Below the pieces are notes generated by a model. It was not told the origin of the DNA and searched no databases. It was given only the letters and a program-made list of their open reading frames with translations. From NCBI GenBank assembly GCA_044221445.1, contig JBGAPF010000010.1, forward strand, positions 1 to 64,000: a stretch of 64,000 bases of DNA, read 5' to 3'. This DNA comes from JBDHTS01 sp044221445. Its GTDB lineage: Bacteria; Pseudomonadota; Alphaproteobacteria; Micavibrionales; Micavibrionaceae. Below, in pieces: positions 22,052 to 31,028 of the stretch; position 1 is the stretch's first letter, and each line of letters begins with the position of its first letter. Made by a program: the position numbers and the translations under genes.

Positions 22052-22988
22052 AGGCAGCCCCCGGCGCGCCATGAAAATGGTCGAGCAGTTCCGCAAATTC
22101 CCGGTGCAGCGTGACATCGACCCTGTACCTTGACTGCACGATTGCATCCTCGATGGCGGCCAGACCGTATTTATAATCCGGGGAAGCATATAGTTTTGCG
22201 ACCTCTACCACGTCATCCGACAAAGTCGCGCCGTATCGGGCCCAGGCGAACGACATGCCTTCCGGCGTGCAGCCCGCGTCCTTGTCGCTGTCGCCGACCA
22301 TCACGGACTCTTCCGGCAATGCGCCGAAATCGCGAAGAATGTAATGTATGTGCGGAACGCTGGGCTTGCGCTGCTGGTCCTGCCAGACCGTCATACGTTT
22401 CTTCATCGCGCACGAGAAATCATAGGGGACGTCGCGAAGGATGCGCTGGTCGCATTCGATGCTGGGCATGGCGTAAAAATGGTCGACCTGGTCCATGATC
22501 GTCATCGCGTTGTTTAAGTCGCGTCCGGCAGCGTTGTATGCCATAAGCCAGAAGCGGCGGATCAGGGAACTGGCTTCGGTATCCGTATAAAAAGCGATAG
22601 CCGCGCCGCCTTGTTTAAACTTCCGGAATGTTTCCGGCACGCCGTTATAAAAACATGCCCTTTGCCTCTGTTGTTCAAACCAGGCCTGACGGGCGTAATT
22701 TTTGACGATCTCGCGCTCGTAAGCATGTAGCGGATTTTCCGCGCGTCCCAGGTGGCCGTTCTTCTCCAGCCAGTCCACCAGCGCGCCGAAATCGCAAAAA
22801 CGATATTGCCCGGGCGCGCTGAGGACAGCCTTCGCCAGATCGGCGGAGACAAGATCAAGACCCTGGGCCAGTTCCCTTATGCATTTTCCGGTCGCCTTGC
22901 CCCAGAAATCCATCGTGTCGAGCAAGGTATTATCGACGTCGCAGACGAGCAGCTTTATAGGATTCGTCATTCCGTTCATGCCGCGCAC
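21801..22988 (-). CDS. HAD-superfamily phosphatase with long antisense C-terminal tail
   Basis: The frame encodes up to 395 residues. Motif I (LLVCDVDNTLLDTMDFWGK) supplies the nucleophile Asp near the N terminus, motif II is FYTDTEA, and motif IV is VMVGDSDKDAGC near residue 245; a cap domain lies between. Substrate is unknown. The recognisable part ends near residue 310 (HREFAELLDHFHG, around 22050). The last 85 residues are encoded antisense to the 3' half of rsmD and are low in recognisable structure (Pro/Ser/His-rich). The original stop may have been lost, extending the frame into the neighbour. Possible starts are 22988, 22979 and 22970; the family pattern begins right after 22970. Confidence 0.75.
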   Translation of the reverse strand: MRGMNGMTNPIKLLVCDVDNTLLDTMDFWGKATGKCIRELAQGLDLVSADLAKAVLSAPGQYRFCDFGALVDWLEKNGHLGRAENPLHAYEREIVKNYARQAWFEQQRQRACFYNGVPETFRKFKQGGAAIAFYTDTEASSLIRRFWLMAYNAAGRDLNNAMTIMDQVDHFYAMPSIECDQRILRDVPYDFSCAMKKRMTVWQDQQRKPSVPHIHYILRDFGALPEESVMVGDSDKDAGCTPEGMSFAWARYGATLSDDVVEVAKLYASPDYKYGLAAIEDAIVQSRYRVDVTLHREFAELLDHFHGAPGAAFSHEARHSAQTGHPSHRSSGAAKGDRPAGWRVSPVFRLQSHPMPPWLPTHLPQELQGTGSSDVVYTADPEKTGLQISAPVLAA

Positions 22989-23083
22989 ATTAGGGGAAAG
23001 CGCGCCGGAAATGCAAGAAATCCAGTGTGGGAACGGCTGACAAAAACCGTGTGGCGTTTTATGATAGGGGGCGGGAGACAGAA

Positions 23084-23287
23084 ATGATCTATGGCATCGG
23101 ATTGATAGGATTTCTGGCCGGTTTCGTTCTGGGCCAGATGATCCTTATGATGATCTTGAAGGAAAAAAACCGCGACGAACTGTTGGAAAACAAGGCGCTG
23201 CATTGGAAATACGGCACATTGAACTGGCTGATCGCCCTGCTGTCGATGGCATCGGCGCTGTTCGTCTATGTGCGATGGGTCGAATAA
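23084..23287 (+). CDS. Small two-helix membrane protein (67 aa)
   Basis: The ATG at 23084 follows GGGAG (23073-23077). Two hydrophobic segments, IGLIGFLAGFVLGQMILMMI (about residues 5-24) and WLIALLSMASALFVYV (about 48-63), flank a charged central loop (KEKNRDELLENKALHWKY). Function unknown. It lies convergently against the cytochrome c gene with only 4 bases between the stops, and is divergent from the HAD gene. Confidence 0.7.
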   Translation: MIYGIGLIGFLAGFVLGQMILMMILKEKNRDELLENKALHWKYGTLNWLIALLSMASALFVYVRWVE

Positions 23288-23291
23288 GCCG

Positions 23292-24071
23292 CTAGTGTTT
23301 TTGCTTGGGCTTTTTCGAACCGGATTCGGCCTCGGGGGCCTTTCCTTCCGGTACGTCCGGGTTGCTTTCCGGCTTACCTGTCCCGGCGTTGCCTTCGGGC
23401 ACCGCCGCGGTGGCATCCTTGGCCGCGTCCGGCTTCACGGCGCCCTCGGCCGCAGCACCCGTTTCGGCTGCGTTGCCGGTCGCAGGAGGCGTTTCAGTGG
23501 CCGGGGGCGCGAGTTCGGCCTTTTCAGCCGCAATGTCCGCTTCGGTCGGCGGTGCGGCCGGACTGTCCGACAAGGTGCGCAGCCAGGCGATGACGGCAAC
23601 GCGGTCTTCCGGCTTCTTCAGGCCGATAAAAGTCATTTTTGTGCCGTCGACAAACGATTTCGGCTTCCACAGGAAATGATTGAGGTCTTCATACGTCCAG
23701 TTGCCGCCCTTGGCCTTCATGCCCGCGGAATAATCGAACCCTTTATGGCTGCCTTTTGCGCGACCGACAATGCCGTACAGGTTGGGCCCCAGGCCGTTAG
23801 GCCCGCCTTTTTCAAAATTATGGCAGCTGGCGCAGATTTTGGCGACCTGCTGACCCTTTGCCGTGTCGCCCGTCGCGATCAGTTCCAGAATGGGTTCCGG
23901 TTTGGCTTCGGCTGCCGGTGCGCCGCCCGCTTCCGCGACGCCTTCGATCTTGAACGCGTTCTGCTCCAGCTTGTGCGGATGGGACAGCTTCGACGCCACA
24001 AAGCCCGACAGGCTGGCCACAATGCCGGCCACCAGGACGCCGGCGAAAATCTTGGTCTGTTCATTGTTCAT
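23292..24071 (-). CDS. Membrane-anchored class I cytochrome c (CycM/c552 type)
   Basis: A 259-residue protein. The N-terminal helix (IFAGVLVAGIVASLSGFVAS, residues 8-27) anchors it to the inner membrane. The cytochrome domain follows (about 65-175), with heme attachment CASCH, GPNLYGIVGR, and methionine ligand in GTKMTFIGL. Such proteins carry electrons from the bc1 complex to the cytochrome c oxidase, which is encoded at 40-46 kb. Unusually, the last 90 residues form an Ala/Pro/Glu-rich low-complexity tail ending in a basic stretch (SGSKKPKQKH). ATG 24071 is chosen over the upstream 24134 start because the anchor follows at once. Confidence 0.9.
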   Translation of the reverse strand: MNNEQTKIFAGVLVAGIVASLSGFVASKLSHPHKLEQNAFKIEGVAEAGGAPAAEAKPEPILELIATGDTAKGQQVAKICASCHNFEKGGPNGLGPNLYGIVGRAKGSHKGFDYSAGMKAKGGNWTYEDLNHFLWKPKSFVDGTKMTFIGLKKPEDRVAVIAWLRTLSDSPAAPPTEADIAAEKAELAPPATETPPATGNAAETGAAAEGAVKPDAAKDATAAVPEGNAGTGKPESNPDVPEGKAPEAESGSKKPKQKH

Positions 24072-24185
24072 GGAAGGCGTCCGGAAACTCTTGTAAAGCT
24101 TAAAACTTGCTCTTGATTTCAATCGCATATACACAGGTTTCAGTCAACCGGCAAGCCCGGACGGAAGTAAGGGAATACACAAAAG

Positions 24186-25025
24186 ATGGCCAAAATCGCT
24201 TTTCAGGGCTTCCACGGCGCTTATTCCGACATCGCCTGCCGGGAAGTCTATCCGGGCATGCAGACCCTGCCCTGCGCTGCGTTCGAGGACGCGTTCCGGG
24301 CAGTTTCCGATGGCGAGGCCGACCTGGCGATGATCGCGGTGGACAACACGCTGGCCGGACGGGTGGCCGACGTCCATCACCTAATTCCACGCGGCGGACT
24401 TTATATCATCGGCGAAACATTCCTGCCGATCCGCCATGCGCTGCTGGCGGTGAAGGGCGCGACCATCGCAGACCTGAAGCATGTCCACAGCCATATCCAC
24501 GCCATCCCCCAATGCCGGGAAACCATCAAACGGCTGGGGCTAAAAGCTCATGTCCATGCCGATACGGCCGGCGCCGCGGCGGAAGTGGCGGAACGCAACG
24601 ACAAGGCCCATGCCGCCATCGCCTCGACCCTGGCGGCGGAGATCTACGGGCTTGACGTCCTGATCAACGATATCCAGGACGCCGACCATAACACCACGCG
24701 CTTTCTGGTGCTGTCGCGCCAGCCCGCCGTCCCTGCCTACAGACCAGGCGACCGGGTGCTGACCAGCTTCGTGTTCCGGGTGCGCAACATCCCGGCTGCC
24801 CTGTATAAGGCGCTGGGCGGGTTCGCCACAAACGGCGTCAACATGGTGAAACTGGAATCCTATGTGGGCGAACATTTCCAGGCCGCCCGGTTTTACTGCG
24901 ACGTCGAAGGGCACCCCGACAGTCCCGCCCTGAAGCTGGCGCTCGAAGAACTGGCGTTTTTCGCCCATGAGGTAAAAGTGCTGGGCACTTATCCCGCCCA
25001 TCCGTTCCGCAGCAAGACCACCTGA
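24186..25025 (+). CDS. pheA: Prephenate dehydratase PheA (monofunctional)
   Basis: This 279-residue enzyme converts prephenate to phenylpyruvate in phenylalanine synthesis. The dehydratase domain (residues 1-180) begins KIAFQGFHGAYSDIACRE and ends with the catalytic TRF motif in NTTRFLVLSRQ. An ACT regulatory domain follows (TSFVFRVRNIPAALYKALGG ... NMVKLESY), the site of phenylalanine feedback binding. It carries no chorismate mutase domain; a separate AroQ-type mutase is encoded at 52.6-53.0 kb. A small gene follows after 14 bases. Confidence 0.94.
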   Translation: MAKIAFQGFHGAYSDIACREVYPGMQTLPCAAFEDAFRAVSDGEADLAMIAVDNTLAGRVADVHHLIPRGGLYIIGETFLPIRHALLAVKGATIADLKHVHSHIHAIPQCRETIKRLGLKAHVHADTAGAAAEVAERNDKAHAAIASTLAAEIYGLDVLINDIQDADHNTTRFLVLSRQPAVPAYRPGDRVLTSFVFRVRNIPAALYKALGGFATNGVNMVKLESYVGEHFQAARFYCDVEGHPDSPALKLALEELAFFAHEVKVLGTYPAHPFRSKTT

Positions 25026-25039
25026 AAGGACCTGTACCA

Positions 25040-25213
25040 ATGACGACACATGCCGAACTCGGGGCCCGCCTTTTGCGTGACGCCGCCCATTTTTTCCGCA
25101 CCATCGGCAGCCAGAACGAGCCGCTGAAGGAACAGATGACCGAAAATGCCGATGTGTTCGAACAGGTTGCCGCGCTGCTGGAGACCGACCCTGCGGGCGT
25201 AATCGGCGAATAG
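25040..25213 (+). CDS. Small protein downstream of pheA (57 aa)
   Basis: The ATG at 25040 lies about 9 bases after AAAGGA (25025-25030), directly after the pheA stop. The product (MTTHAELGARLLRDAAHFFR ... FEQVAALLETDPAGVIGE) is predicted to be helical and soluble. I do not know a function. Its codon use looks like the neighbouring genes and its spacing suggests cotranscription with pheA. It is convergent with the next gene, 4 bases apart. Confidence 0.65.
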   Translation: MTTHAELGARLLRDAAHFFRTIGSQNEPLKEQMTENADVFEQVAALLETDPAGVIGE

Positions 25214-25217
25214 GGTT

Positions 25218-25562
25218 TCAGGCGACCAGGCAATACACACCGAAGACCGCCGCGCCGCAGGCCGCAGCCAAGGCCAGGACCGCGACCGGACCTATCCGCA
25301 GACGCAGGCCGCTTTCATAGGTTTTGAAGATCGTGTCGACATGGCGGTTGATGCGGCGGTCGAAATATTTCCGTTTCACCTCGATCCGCTGGTACTTGCC
25401 GCTTTTATACAGGCTGCGCGCCAATACGACCGCCTGTTCCTCGATAGTGAGCGTCTCATGCCTGTGCCAGCGGCGCATGGCTTTTTTATCGGCGCTTTCA
25501 AAGCTGTAGACCGTATATTCCTGGCCGGGAAAGGGAAGCTTTTCAGCGGCGCTTGATTTCAT
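25218..25562 (-). CDS. Hypothetical protein with C-terminal membrane helix (114 aa)
   Basis: A soluble, charged N-terminal part (residues 1-88, YTVYSFESADKKAMRRWHRH ... KYFDRRINRHVDTIFKTYES) is followed by one hydrophobic helix (VAVLALAAACGAAVFGVYCL) at the C terminus, so it is probably tail-anchored. No family is recognised. The start at 25562 has no obvious ribosome binding site but the first residues are conserved-looking and no better start is seen. It is divergent from ftsK. Confidence 0.65.
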   Translation of the reverse strand: MKSSAAEKLPFPGQEYTVYSFESADKKAMRRWHRHETLTIEEQAVVLARSLYKSGKYQRIEVKRKYFDRRINRHVDTIFKTYESGLRLRIGPVAVLALAAACGAAVFGVYCLVA

Positions 25563-25731
25563 GGGGCAGCCTTCATGATAGATCGTCCCGTAAAAATTAC
25601 AGCCTCGATGCTTAAGAAAGTCTTAACCGTCCCGCCCTCATGCTTGTCAGAATTGGGGCGCGCCAGTACAATGGCGTTTCTGACATCCGCCTTCCCGCGT
25701 CCCCGCCCTTTTACAAAAGCATCGCCAAGCC

Positions 25732-28221
25732 ATGAGCCGGTATTCAAAAGTCGTCCGTAAAAAGAAACAGCAGCAGAAAGGCATGCTGCCCGAGGCGGTG
25801 AAGATTTTTATCGCGCGTCGCATCATCGATTCGGCGGCGCTCGGATTTCTTGCGCTTGGCCTGTTCCTGCTGCTGTCTGTCGCCAGTTACGGCCATGACG
25901 ATCCATCGCTGAACACGGCGGGCACGGGACGGGTGGGTAACTGGCTCGGCCTGCCGGGCGCCTATACCGCCGACCTCCTGATGCAGACACTTGGCCTCGG
26001 CAGCCTTGTCTTCGCACTGTCTTCTCTGGCCTGGTCGGCGCGCATTTTCCGGCGTGACGCCGTGCGGCCCTTCTGGCTGCGCCTTTCCGGGCTGATCGCG
26101 GCGGCTTTATGCGCCAGCATGGCGTTTGCGCGCCTGCCCGCGGGGTCGTGGCTGTCGCACGCCTGGCTCGGCGGTGGCGGCGGAACCATCATGCTGAACG
26201 CGGCGGCCGGCATGATCGCCCCTCTGACTGGATCGGCGGCGCATAGCGTCGCGGCCTTCATCGCCTGTATCCTCGCTCTTGGCTTCATGGCCGTGGCCTG
26301 CGCGGTCAGCCGCGAGGAAGTGACCGCCATGTGCGGCTGGATCGTGCAAAGTGCAGCCAGCGCCTCCTCCGTTGCGTGGACGTCCCTGACAGCGTCATAC
26401 GAATGGCTGCGCCATTATGGCCATGCGGAAGCGGAAAAACCCGTAAAAAAAACGCCGAAGATCCGCAAGGCGCCTGCGCTTGAATCCAGGGAGGACGAAG
26501 ACGAAGAAGTCGAAGCAGAGGCGGAAGAGGAAGATGACGCAGCCGACGCCGGTGACAACGACATGCCCGGCTTCCTGAAAACCCCCATCGCCGACGCCAT
26601 CGCGCCGATCCGCGTTATCAGCCCTGGCAAGGCACAGAAAAACAAGCCCGCGACCGGCGAGGCGAGGCAGACCAGTTTCGCCCTGCCCGGCGACGGCGAG
26701 GAATGGGAATTTCCGCCGCTCGACCTGCTGCAGGAGGTGCCGGAAGCCACCGTCGCCGAACAGCCGGACGAGGCGGCGCTGCAGAAAAACGCGCGGATGC
26801 TGCAGCAGGTGCTGGGCGATTTCAACGTTACGGGCGATATCGTCAGCATCCATCCCGGGCCTGTCGTCACGCTTTACGAACTCGAACCCGCGCCGGGCAC
26901 AAAGACGAGCCGCGTGATCTCTTTAAGCGACGACATCGCGCGGTCGATGGCCGCTGTCTCCGTACGTTCCGCCGTCGTGCCGGGCCGCAATGTCATCGGC
27001 ATCGAACTGCCGAACAAAAGACGCCAGACGGTCTATATGCGCGACCTGCTGGAAACGAATGAAAGCCAGAACAGCCGTGCCGCCCTGCCCCTTGTCCTCG
27101 GGAAAGACATCAGCGGCGCGCCCGTGATCGCCGACCTCGCCCGCATGCCGCATTTGCTGGTCGCGGGCACCACCGGATCGGGCAAATCGGTCGCGGTCAA
27201 TACCATGATCCTGTCGCTGCTGTACCGCCTGCCTCCCGAGAAATGCCGATTCATTATGATCGACCCGAAAATGCTGGAACTGTCGGTCTATCAGGATATC
27301 CCGCACCTCCTCTCCCCCGTCGTCACCGAGCCGGGCAAAGCGATCGTCTCGCTGAAATGGGCCGTCGCTGAAATGGAAAACCGTTACCGCGCGATGTCGC
27401 GGCTTGGCGTCCGTAATATCGACGGCTACAACGCCCGCCTCGCCGAAGCCCGCAAGAAGGGCGAGACGATGATGCGCAAAGTCCAGACCGGCTTCGACCC
27501 CGAGACCGGCAAGCCGGTCTATGAAGAGCAGCCTATGGATATGAGCGAACTGCCTTATATCGTCATCGTCGTCGACGAATTCGCCGACCTGATGCTGGTC
27601 GCCGGCAAGGACGTGGAAAACGCGATCCAGCGCCTGGCCCAGATGGCGCGGGCAGCAGGACTGCATCTGATCATGGCAACGCAGCGTCCCAGCGTCGACG
27701 TCATCACCGGCGTCATCAAGGCGAACTTCCCGACGCGGATCTCGTTCCAGGTCACGTCCAAGATCGACAGCCGCACCATCCTCGGCGAGGGCGGTGCCGA
27801 ACAGCTGCTCGGCATGGGCGACATGCTGTATATGGCGCCCGGCGGCCAGATCCGGCGCGTTCACGGCCCGTTCGTGTCCGACGAAGATGTCGAGCAGGTC
27901 GTGAGCCACCTGAAAGCGCAGGGCGAACCTGCCTACCTGGAAGAAATCACCGAGGGCGGCGATTTCGGCGATTCGGAAGTGATGGGCGCCTTGTTCGGCG
28001 AAGGCGGCGACGGATCGGGCGTGGACGAAATGTACGACCAGGCCGTCGCAATTGTCGCGCGCGAACGCAAGGCCTCCACCAGCTTCATCCAGCGCCACCT
28101 CCAGATCGGCTACAACCGCGCCGCCCGCATCATCGAGGAGATGGAGCGCCAGGGCGTGGTGACGAAGGCCAGCCCGACAGGAAAGCGGGAAGTGCTGGTG
28201 GGCGATTATTCGGACGCGTGA
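25732..28221 (+). CDS. ftsK: DNA translocase FtsK
   Basis: The 829-residue protein has the full FtsK plan. An N-terminal membrane domain with about four or five helices (residues 30-190) anchors it at the septum. An acidic linker follows (EDEDEEVEAEAEEEDDAADA, about 255-280). The alpha/beta motor comes next, with Walker A GTTGSGKS at 479-486 and Walker B YIVIVVDEFADLM near 610. The C-terminal winged-helix gamma domain (about 765-829, FIQRHLQIGYNRAARIIEEM) reads KOPS sequences and activates XerCD. FtsK clears chromosome DNA from the closing septum. The linker is short compared with E. coli FtsK (1329 aa) but normal for alphaproteobacteria. Confidence 0.96.
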   Translation: MSRYSKVVRKKKQQQKGMLPEAVKIFIARRIIDSAALGFLALGLFLLLSVASYGHDDPSLNTAGTGRVGNWLGLPGAYTADLLMQTLGLGSLVFALSSLAWSARIFRRDAVRPFWLRLSGLIAAALCASMAFARLPAGSWLSHAWLGGGGGTIMLNAAAGMIAPLTGSAAHSVAAFIACILALGFMAVACAVSREEVTAMCGWIVQSAASASSVAWTSLTASYEWLRHYGHAEAEKPVKKTPKIRKAPALESREDEDEEVEAEAEEEDDAADAGDNDMPGFLKTPIADAIAPIRVISPGKAQKNKPATGEARQTSFALPGDGEEWEFPPLDLLQEVPEATVAEQPDEAALQKNARMLQQVLGDFNVTGDIVSIHPGPVVTLYELEPAPGTKTSRVISLSDDIARSMAAVSVRSAVVPGRNVIGIELPNKRRQTVYMRDLLETNESQNSRAALPLVLGKDISGAPVIADLARMPHLLVAGTTGSGKSVAVNTMILSLLYRLPPEKCRFIMIDPKMLELSVYQDIPHLLSPVVTEPGKAIVSLKWAVAEMENRYRAMSRLGVRNIDGYNARLAEARKKGETMMRKVQTGFDPETGKPVYEEQPMDMSELPYIVIVVDEFADLMLVAGKDVENAIQRLAQMARAAGLHLIMATQRPSVDVITGVIKANFPTRISFQVTSKIDSRTILGEGGAEQLLGMGDMLYMAPGGQIRRVHGPFVSDEDVEQVVSHLKAQGEPAYLEEITEGGDFGDSEVMGALFGEGGDGSGVDEMYDQAVAIVARERKASTSFIQRHLQIGYNRAARIIEEMERQGVVTKASPTGKREVLVGDYSDA

Positions 28222-28276
28222 TTTTATCGCCCGTTACGGTTGGGCTTGCTAATGTAAGTCGGCAGAGAGCAGCATC

Positions 28277-28768
28277 ATGACGCAAGCCGATAAGATCTAC
28301 CCCTACGAGATACCAAAAGGCCGCACCGCGGCTGCCCTGATTTTCTGCGGTTTTCTGGGTATTTTTTCTCTTTATCAGGCCCTGACGAATACCAAGGGGC
28401 TTTTGATCAACCACCTCATCCCGCTGAACCCGGGGCAAGCCTCGGTCTTATATGGAATCATAGGATTGCTTATGATTTCGACTCTTCTGTGGTCCGTCTA
28501 CGCGATGGCGGTTTCCTCGGGCGGGCCAAAAGAAATACACCTGACCGCGATGTCGCTCGATATGCCCATGAAGGGTAAGACACTGTCCATTCCTTATGGC
28601 CGGATTAACGGTATGGCCATGGAAACGATCGGACGTTCCAAGCGTTTGATGATCCGCCATCCCGGTGGCAAAGCTGCCATTTCATCCATTTTATTTTCAA
28701 ATCCGAAGGATTTCGAAGACTGCGTTTTGGAAATCCGCAGCCGCACGCCCCAGAGGTATAACGCCTGA
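28277..28768 (+). CDS. Hypothetical two-helix membrane protein (163 aa)
   Basis: Two transmembrane segments (AAALIFCGFLGIFSLYQAL, about residues 18-36, and VLYGIIGLLMISTLLWSVYA, about 57-76) are followed by a cytoplasmic beta-rich domain (LSIPYGRINGMAMETIGRSK, KRLMIRHPGGKAAISSILF). The layout resembles bacterial PH-domain membrane proteins, as in the gene at 29354. Function unknown. It follows ftsK after 55 bases and may share its transcript. A T-rich stretch follows the stop. Confidence 0.65.
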   Translation: MTQADKIYPYEIPKGRTAAALIFCGFLGIFSLYQALTNTKGLLINHLIPLNPGQASVLYGIIGLLMISTLLWSVYAMAVSSGGPKEIHLTAMSLDMPMKGKTLSIPYGRINGMAMETIGRSKRLMIRHPGGKAAISSILFSNPKDFEDCVLEIRSRTPQRYNA

Positions 28769-28843
28769 TTTTTTTTATAAAAATTTGGGCCGAAAAAGTA
28801 GCGCTCTAGGCAGTTTTATCGTATAGCCATACAGCGGTTTCGT

Positions 28844-29179
28844 TCAGGGTGCGGGCGCGATGCCCCTAACTGGAATTAAACCGGCGCGATGCAACGTCAC
28901 ATAATCGTTAAAACCGGAAGGCTTATAATGGAAAGCATAGGCTATATCGCAGCCTCTGAAATTTTCCGCGTCTTCCGGCTCATCCAGATACAGGTAAATA
29001 CGCCCCCTTTCCTCAAAAGCATAATAAGGCTTTTGGAAGAGCGCTCCGACGCCGGCCTGAAACAGATCAGAAAGCCGGTGTTTTATATCCTGCAGAGCAT
29101 CGGGGTCCCGATAATCCGTGACAAAGTTAGGCTGATAAGAAGGTCGACTCCCGCCTCCAGAAAAGTCCTCATCGCTCAT
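28844..29179 (-). CDS. Hypothetical protein (111 aa)
   Basis: A small acidic protein (MSDEDFSGGGSRPSYQPNFV ... LYLDEPEDAENFRGCDIAYA ... DYVTLHRAGLIPVRGIAPAP) with no signal peptide or membrane segment and no family I can name. The sequence is more AT-rich than its neighbours. The start at 29179 is the only ATG near the N terminus. It is divergent from the PH-domain gene at 29354, with 174 bases of AT-rich sequence between them in which I see no gene. Confidence 0.55.
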   Translation of the reverse strand: MSDEDFSGGGSRPSYQPNFVTDYRDPDALQDIKHRLSDLFQAGVGALFQKPYYAFEERGRIYLYLDEPEDAENFRGCDIAYAFHYKPSGFNDYVTLHRAGLIPVRGIAPAP

Positions 29180-29353
29180 TTCGTTTGGCAGAAAGAATTA
29201 GCGGCCAGTATTGCTATCGGTCAAAGGCATTTTTGCTTCCTTCACTTACGGAGGCAAGAACGGTATACGAATCCGGACTGGCATGCAATAAATTACCATA
29301 ATATTTATATCCTGAATTGATGCTTCGCATTTTTCCTTTTATGATCCCTTCCC

Positions 29354-29887
29354 ATGAGCTTCATCGCCAAACATATCGCCAATGAAAACGAGCGGCTGAT
29401 TTATATCGCGCGCATGCACTGGATCAATATCGTGCGGGGCGGTTTCTGGTTCCTGGCGTTCGCCGTTATCGGGCTGGCCGTAGAGTGGGAACTGCCGATG
29501 TACTTGTATGTCGGCGACGTCGAGGTACTGGGGCGGAATTACGGATCGCCGGTCATTTGGTTCCGCTTGTTCATGGTCGGCGCGGGGGCGCTGATTTTCC
29601 TGGTGCATGTGATCGGGTTTTTCTGGACCGAGATCGCGCTGACCAGCCGCAGGATCGTCTTCAAAAAAGGCATGATCTCCACGGAGGTGGAAGAGATCGA
29701 CCTGGCCGAGATCCGGGCCGAGCGGATTAGCCACGGCATCCTTGGCCGCGTGCTCGGCTATGGCAGGCTGCATCTCGATTCACGGTTCGTGCAGGACATC
29801 AACCTGCCGATCGTCCGCAAGCCCTATAAATTCCTGCAGGCGATGCAGCGCACGCGGGCCCAGCTGCATCCGGCGGTGGGGGTATAA
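29354..29887 (+). CDS. PH-domain membrane protein (bPH2 / YdbT-like)
   Basis: This 177-residue protein has two membrane helices (GGFWFLAFAVIGLAVEW and LFMVGAGALIFLVHVIGFFW) followed by a bacterial pleckstrin-homology domain. The domain shows the usual pattern: TEIALTSRRIVFKKGMISTE, EEIDLAEIRAERISHGILGR and VLGYGRLHLDSRF. Members are common in the inner membrane, but a defined role is lacking for most. ATG 29354 lies in the conserved MSFIAKHIANENERLIYIAR start. Confidence 0.8.
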   Translation: MSFIAKHIANENERLIYIARMHWINIVRGGFWFLAFAVIGLAVEWELPMYLYVGDVEVLGRNYGSPVIWFRLFMVGAGALIFLVHVIGFFWTEIALTSRRIVFKKGMISTEVEEIDLAEIRAERISHGILGRVLGYGRLHLDSRFVQDINLPIVRKPYKFLQAMQRTRAQLHPAVGV

Positions 29888-29969
29888 CGATTTCAGCCGC
29901 CATGGACAAAGGGCAGCGGCATTCTATCTGATCTTCCAATCCAGTTTCCAACAGAAGGTATTTCTCGCC

Positions 29970-31019
29970 ATGATTCCCGCCAGATCCTATGCCGCCTCGT
30001 CCGCGCACACTCCGCTCGCCCCATGGTCGTTCGAACGGCGGGAGGTGGGCGATACCGATGTGCTGATCGACATCAAGTTCTGCGGCGTCTGCCATTCGGA
30101 CATCCATCAGGCGCGCGACGAATGGGGCGGCTCGGTATTTCCCATGGTGCCGGGACATGAGATCGTCGGACATGTTGTCAAGGTGGGGTCGAAAGTCCGG
30201 CGGTTCGAGGCCGGCGACGTGGTCGGCGTCGGCTGCATGGTGGATTCCTGCCGTGAGTGCGCGCCGTGCAAGCGTCATCTGGAGCAGTTCTGCGAGCGCG
30301 GCATGTCGGCGACCTATAACAGCACGGAACAGGATAAGACGACGCCGACCTATGGCGGCTATTCCGACAAGGTGGTCGTCGACCAGGATTTCGTGCTGCA
30401 CGTGCCGGAAAAGCTGAACCTCGCCGGCGTCGCGCCTTTGCTCTGCGCTGGCATCACCACCTATTCCCCCCTGCGCCACTGGAAAGTCGGCAAGGGGCAG
30501 AAAGCCGGAATTATCGGCCTCGGCGGCCTCGGCCATATGGGGGTGAAGTTCGCGAGCGCGTTCGGCGCGGAGACGTATGTCATCACCACCTCGCCGGAAA
30601 AGGCGGCGGACGCGAAACGCCTCGGCGCGCACGGCACGATCGTCTCGAAGGACGCGGCGGATATGAAGAGTCATGCCGGCAGCTTCGATTTCATTCTCAA
30701 CACTGTCGCCGCGCCGCATGACATCAACGCCTATCTGTCCCTGTTGAAGATCGAGGGCACGATGGTTATGGTCGGCGTGCCGGACAAGCCGCTGGGCCTT
30801 GCGACTTTTTCCCTGATCGGCGGGCGTAAAAACCTGGCCGGATCGCTGATCGGCGGCATCAAGGAAACGCAGGAAATGCTGGACTACTGCGGCAAGCACA
30901 ACATCGTCTCCGATGTCGAAGTGATCCCGATCCAGAAGATCAACGAGGCCTATGAGCGGATGATCAAAGGCGACGTGCGTTACCGCTTCTCCATCGACAT
31001 GGCGTCGCTGGCGGCATAA
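29970..31019 (+). CDS. Zinc-dependent alcohol dehydrogenase (YahK/CAD type)
   Basis: A 349-residue medium-chain dehydrogenase. Catalytic zinc ligands are in FCGVCHSDIH and PGHEIVGHV. The structural zinc site has four cysteines (CRECAPCKRHLEQFC). The nucleotide-binding motif is GIIGLGGLGHMGVKFASAFG. The pattern fits the cinnamyl-alcohol-dehydrogenase-like group (E. coli YahK/YjgB), which reduces a broad range of aldehydes with NADPH. The ATG at 29970 follows AGAAGG; the longer frame back to 29742 overlaps the PH-domain gene and is rejected. xseA starts 9 bases after the stop. Confidence 0.92.
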   Translation: MIPARSYAASSAHTPLAPWSFERREVGDTDVLIDIKFCGVCHSDIHQARDEWGGSVFPMVPGHEIVGHVVKVGSKVRRFEAGDVVGVGCMVDSCRECAPCKRHLEQFCERGMSATYNSTEQDKTTPTYGGYSDKVVVDQDFVLHVPEKLNLAGVAPLLCAGITTYSPLRHWKVGKGQKAGIIGLGGLGHMGVKFASAFGAETYVITTSPEKAADAKRLGAHGTIVSKDAADMKSHAGSFDFILNTVAAPHDINAYLSLLKIEGTMVMVGVPDKPLGLATFSLIGGRKNLAGSLIGGIKETQEMLDYCGKHNIVSDVEVIPIQKINEAYERMIKGDVRYRFSIDMASLAA

Positions 31020-31028
31020 AATCGCCGC

